The notes under the pieces were generated by a model. The model ran no database searches, had not been told where the DNA came from, and saw only the letters and a program-made list of their open reading frames with translations. From JAIEPT01 sp038217425 (GTDB lineage Bacteria; Planctomycetota; Planctomycetia; Gemmatales; Gemmataceae), in assembly GCA_038217425.1 (NCBI GenBank), contig JBBQPM010000144.1, positions 1 to 17,527 of the forward strand: a stretch of DNA of 17,527 bases, in the 5' to 3' direction. Each line of letters begins with the position of its first letter. The stretch's first letter is position 1. Below, in pieces: positions 14,856 to 17,527 of this stretch. The position numbers were made by a program, and so were the translations under genes.

Positions 14856-14963
14856 GGCGAGCGGGGGACGTTAGTCCCCCGGTACGTGATGCACCTGCAA
14901 CACGGCGCGTTGACGATTCTGTACGTGTATCACGTACCGGGGGGCTAACGCCCCCCGCTCGCC
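14856..14963. repeat. Family D nested inverted repeat with compensatory changes
   Basis: Arms of 35 bases at 14856-14890 and 14929-14963 are complementary except at two positions, with a 38-base spacer. Each arm folds on itself: GGGGGAC-GTTA-GTCCCCC at 14863-14880 and GGGGGGC-TAAC-GCCCCCC at 14939-14956. The two differences between arms are the paired A14868/T14875 against G14944/C14951, so the local hairpin is kept. The right arm encodes the last five residues and the TAG stop of LpxC. Confidence 0.92.
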
Positions 14964-15832
14964 ATTTGCATTTTCGCCGGAGTTTTTCGCATCGCCGCGT
15001 GCAGTTTCTTCGCGAGTTCGAAATTGTGCGGATGCCCCGAACGATACGCCACGATGTGCCCACACAGGTCGACGCCCAGGAGCGACAGATCGCCGACGAT
15101 ATCGAGAATCTTGTGTCGCGCCGGCTCGTTGCCGAAGCGCAGGCGATTGCGGATCGGACCGTGCGGCCCGAAGACGAGCAGGTCCGAAACCTCCGACTTG
15201 CTCCCCAGGCCCTGCTTCTGCAAGTAAAGGGCCTCTTCTTCGAGCAGAAAGGTTCGGCAGCGCGAGATCTGGCGTGTGTAATTTTCCGGATCGATGATCT
15301 CGGTCGCCATCTGCGGCACGATCGCGGAGGCCATGCCGTAGTTGAGCACGTAGCTGATCTTGAGTTGCTGCGCTGGCGTCGGATGAAACGAGATCGTCGC
15401 ATCGCCGGCGCTGACGGAGACGGGCTCGGCGACGCTGAAGATGGGGCGTTTCTCGCGCTGCACGATGATGCGGGCGGAACGCAGCGCCTGTACGAAGGCG
15501 TCGGCCGAGCCGTCCATGCCGGGGGGTTCGGGGGCGTCGAGTTCGACGACGCAGTTGTCGACGTGCATGCCGGCGAGGGCCGAGAGCACGTGTTCGACGA
15601 GCGTAACTTGTGCGGGTCCGTCGGCAAGCGTGGTACGGCGATCGGTGGCGACGACGTTTGCGACGCGCGCCGAGACGCAGGCGCCGAGATCGGTGCGAGC
15701 GAAGACGATGCCGGAATTCGCTGGGGCGGGGAGAAAGGTGAGCTTAACGGTTTTGCCAGTGATGTAACCGATGCCGGTCACGGTAGCGTTTTGGGCGAGG
15801 GTACGTTGCGAGCGAGAGCCAAGAGATCTCAC
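14945..15832 (-). CDS. lpxC: UDP-3-O-acyl-N-acetylglucosamine deacetylase
   Basis: 295 aa, normal length. It is the zinc enzyme of the committed step of lipid A synthesis. Zinc ligands are His81 (VEHVLSALAG), His240 and Asp244 (HKILDIVGDLSLLG), and the catalytic base is His267 (SGHPHN). The start is GTG at 15832: AAGGA lies 7 bases before it, and the family N terminus (SQRTLAQNATVTGIGY) begins just inside. A longer ATG frame would run through the terminator and into the end of the skp gene in another frame, so it is rejected. The last residues ASGGR and the TAG stop come from a family D repeat. An intrinsic terminator ends only 19 bases before the start codon. Confidence 0.95.
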   Translation of the reverse strand: MRSLGSRSQRTLAQNATVTGIGYITGKTVKLTFLPAPANSGIVFARTDLGACVSARVANVVATDRRTTLADGPAQVTLVEHVLSALAGMHVDNCVVELDAPEPPGMDGSADAFVQALRSARIIVQREKRPIFSVAEPVSVSAGDATISFHPTPAQQLKISYVLNYGMASAIVPQMATEIIDPENYTRQISRCRTFLLEEEALYLQKQGLGSKSEVSDLLVFGPHGPIRNRLRFGNEPARHKILDIVGDLSLLGVDLCGHIVAYRSGHPHNFELAKKLHAAMRKTPAKMQMASGGR

Positions 15833-15851
15833 GGTTGCATCCTTGCAAGTG

Positions 15852-15882
15852 AAAAAGTCTGGCGGCCGATTTGGCCGCCAGA
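15852..15882 (-). terminator. Intrinsic terminator between skp and lpxC
   Basis: On the minus strand a perfect 10-bp stem (TCTGGCGGCC, 15858-15867, pairing with 15873-15882) with a 5-base loop is followed by CTTTTTC. It comes 17 bases after the skp stop. The lpxC ribosome binding site begins 7 bases beyond the U-run, so the element may work as an attenuator for lpxC. Confidence 0.85.
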
Positions 15883-15899
15883 TTACGATCCGAGTTTCG

Positions 15900-16541
15900 T
15901 TAGTTCGTCTTGGGGGCGAGCGTCGGATTCCCGCCGCCTCCCGCAATCGACTGATTGAGCATGGTGACCACGCCCGCGGAGATATCAAGATTCGAACCGG
16001 GCATCCACCACAGGGGCGTCAGTCCGCCGCCGTCCATCACCTGCAGCTTCCGGGTGATGCCCATGAAGCTGAACGGATCCAGATCCGGCGGGTCGCCGTA
16101 ACCCAGGACGAGGTGGAAGCCGCTGGCCTGCGAGTAGACGCCGATGGCCGTATGGACATCCTTGTACAGCTGGACGAGCTGTTCTTCCTGGCGTTTGCCG
16201 ACCTTCTTCTGGGCCTCGCGGCTCAGGTCTTCGAGTTTGCGCTTGTTGTAAACGATGCCGTTCTCGTACTGCGAGCGAAGCATCGGTTCCTTGACCGTTT
16301 CGAGCGCCTTGGTCCAGTCGAGGATGTCCTTCTTTAACTTGTCGGCTTCCATCTGGATGGGCTTGAGCAAATCCTGCATTTCTTTTTTCATCTGGTTGGC
16401 CTTTTCGTACTTCGAAAAGACCGTACCGATGTTAATGACGGCGACCTTGGTCGACGCGGAGGGAACGCCCTGAGCGCTGACGGCGCCGGCGAAACCCATT
16501 CCCGTCGCCAAGGCGGCAACGAACATCCATGTCGTCTTCAC
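15900..16541 (-). CDS. skp: OmpH/Skp family periplasmic chaperone
   Basis: 213 aa. A signal peptide (KTTWMFVAALATGMGFAGAV, cleavage probably after SAQ or SA) is followed by VAVINIGTVFSKYEKANQMK, the Skp/OmpH N-terminal strand. A long charged coiled coil (about 45-130) and a C-terminal region follow. Skp holds unfolded outer-membrane proteins in the periplasm. The start is GTG at 16541, with AGGAG 7 bases upstream; a longer ATG frame reading from 16679 would bury the signal peptide and is rejected. The C-terminal 60 residues, including a Gly-rich stretch before the end (SIAGGGGNP), are longer than in E. coli Skp. It precedes lpxC, as in many diderm bacteria, but a terminator separates them. 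Confidence 0.88.
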   Translation of the reverse strand: MKTTWMFVAALATGMGFAGAVSAQGVPSASTKVAVINIGTVFSKYEKANQMKKEMQDLLKPIQMEADKLKKDILDWTKALETVKEPMLRSQYENGIVYNKRKLEDLSREAQKKVGKRQEEQLVQLYKDVHTAIGVYSQASGFHLVLGYGDPPDLDPFSFMGITRKLQVMDGGGLTPLWWMPGSNLDISAGVVTMLNQSIAGGGGNPTLAPKTN

Positions 16542-16621
16542 TACCGATCTCCTCTCAGAAAAAAAGCCGAGCGGTGAAGTCCCGTCCCGTTGGGCTCCCC
16601 TCGACCTGGGACATATACATC

Positions 16622-16638
16622 GGCGAAGGATCTTCGCC
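16622..16638. repeat. Short hairpin upstream of skp
   Basis: GGCGAAG-GAT-CTTCGCC is a 7-bp perfect stem with a 3-base loop, in the 259-base gap between the Uma2 gene and skp. It lies about 80 bases before the skp start and may be in its leader or be a repeat remnant. I see no convincing promoter and no gene in the rest of this gap. Confidence 0.4.
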
Positions 16639-16800
16639 TCCAGGGTTTGCCTTGTAACCCAGCAAGAAACGCGAATCAAGCCGAACCTTTGGCGGGGCAG
16701 GAAATGGGAGAGATGGGCAAGCCGTGGAGGCCGCAGCTTCGTTTCGAGGAGAGCCGAGAGGCGATGCGGCGGATTTGATCGGCGATCTCGAGTTTGGACT

Positions 16801-17364
16801 TTACGGCCGAAAGAGCCAATCGACGTCGAGAGTCCAACCCGAGAGCGCGGGCTCGGCGTGCGCTTGCGCGCCGGGGCGGAAGACGAGCGGTTGGTGAGGG
16901 GAGCTGGCGCTGTACGAACGGATCACATTGGCAATCGGATCGACGTCCCAGACGACTTGGGCGCCGGCCTCGAAATAGTCGGCTCGCTTGGCGGCGACGG
17001 CGATCTCGTCCGCGGGGCCAAAGTCGTTCTCGCTGCGCACTTCCGCCGCAAACAAAGGCGGGCCGTCGACGAAGGTCATGTCGTTTTCCGGAGCCGGCCC
17101 TGGAAAATAAGACGCGTCGGGCGAAAACGACTCTCGGCCCGACGTCAATTCGGCGACCGCGTAACCGATGTTGTCCGTGAATGCGAAGCCTTGGCCCGCC
17201 GCTTCTGCAAAATCGTCGAGACTCCGAAAGATACGCGCTGCAACGCGGTTGGGACGGAATCCAGTTGCCATGAGCGGCACAATCCTTCCGGCAATTAACT
17301 CGGCCTTTCCGTCGGTTTTCGCGAGATCGGCCAAGGTGGCTCGGGGAATTGCAATGGTAGACAT
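16801..17364 (-). CDS. Uma2 family (DUF820) restriction-endonuclease-like protein
   Basis: 187 aa. The order of motifs fits the Uma2 fold: LADLAKTDGKAELIAGRIVPL at the start (RIVPL is the usual strand), SPDASYF with Asp83, AAEVRSEND with Glu108, and Lys126 (AAKRADYFEAGAQVVWDVDP), a PD-(D/E)xK-type active site. Uma2 proteins are expanded in cyanobacteria and planctomycetes and their natural role is not established. The start MSTIAIP was chosen over MFEM nine bases upstream because GAGAGGG then has a 9-base spacing; either is possible. It stands alone, with no partner gene visible. Confidence 0.82.
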   Translation of the reverse strand: MSTIAIPRATLADLAKTDGKAELIAGRIVPLMATGFRPNRVAARIFRSLDDFAEAAGQGFAFTDNIGYAVAELTSGRESFSPDASYFPGPAPENDMTFVDGPPLFAAEVRSENDFGPADEIAVAAKRADYFEAGAQVVWDVDPIANVIRSYSASSPHQPLVFRPGAQAHAEPALSGWTLDVDWLFRP

Positions 17365-17527
17365 CTCGAACATCCCTCTCCTGGGCCGCGTCAAAAAAGA
17401 TTCGCGGCGTCTATCGAATTATCTCAGAAAGCAAGGGGTTGCTCTAGATCGTTTCAACCGTCGGGTGCGCCAATGGATTCTGGCGAGCCAGGTGGCGGTA
17501 CAGCCCGGGGGACCACCACCCCCGCGG
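17365..17527. other. Window end without a recognised gene; possible hairpin at 17506-17524
   Basis: No supported gene is seen here. CGGGGG (17506-17511) and CCCCCG (17519-17524) can pair around ACCACCA. The shape resembles the single arms of family D but the sequence is different. The window ends just after it, so a second arm cannot be checked. Confidence 0.3.

Noticed and set aside
14009..15958. A 649-codon plus-strand open frame
   Set aside because: It runs antisense to the Gfo/Idh and lpxC genes and across the family D repeat. The protein is Arg/Asp/Gly-rich with no family features, while both minus-strand genes have clear catalytic motifs.
15833..15988. A longer lpxC start that overlaps the skp gene
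   Set aside because: The extension crosses the intrinsic terminator and has no LpxC-like residues, while GTG at 15832 has a well-spaced AAGGA.

Overview
This GC-rich window looks like the chromosome of a planctomycete. The signs are: a signal peptidase I with a zinc-ribbon-like segment and a very large insertion, a MoxR / DUF58 / BatA-like von Willebrand cluster, a leucine-rich-repeat membrane protein, a Uma2 nuclease, a LpxC plus Gfo/Idh lipid A pair, and several families of intergenic inverted repeats. The order or genus cannot be fixed from the sequence alone. There is no rRNA, tRNA, CRISPR array, insertion sequence or phage gene. Coding density is high and no gene-free stretch exceeds about 260 bases.

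Layout. (1) 116-4791, minus strand: argG, then a helix-turn-helix plus PTS EIIA protein, a MaoC-type hydratase, and signal peptidase I carried on two consecutive ORFs. The ORFs are in the same frame, separated by one TAA; the Ser half and the Lys half are separate, and the second half begins with a lipoprotein-like signal. (2) 4904-5557, plus: a coiled-coil/proline-rich membrane protein, divergent from argG. (3) 5573-6800, minus: acpS-mutM, divergent from lexA (7001-7606, plus), which has a good sigma70-type promoter overlapping a near-palindrome. (4) 7818-11818, minus: tightly coupled moxR, DUF58 and BatA-like genes. (5) 11902-13619, plus: a two-subunit thiamine-diphosphate decarboxylase (sulfopyruvate/phosphonopyruvate decarboxylase type), then a membrane LRR protein. 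(6) 13751-16541, minus: skp/ompH, an intrinsic terminator, lpxC, and a Gfo/Idh oxidoreductase, a set that fits outer-membrane and lipid A biogenesis. (7) 16801-17364, minus: a Uma2 family nuclease.

Between the genes lie at least five distinct repeat families, nearly all arranged as facing (inverted) pairs. Two of them show compensatory base changes that preserve hairpins. In two cases (MaoC and LpxC) the repeat supplies the last codons and the stop codon of the gene.

The most interesting points are the split signal peptidase, the repeat-encoded gene ends, the terminator placed directly before the lpxC ribosome binding site, and the candidate shared operator between lexA and acpS-mutM.
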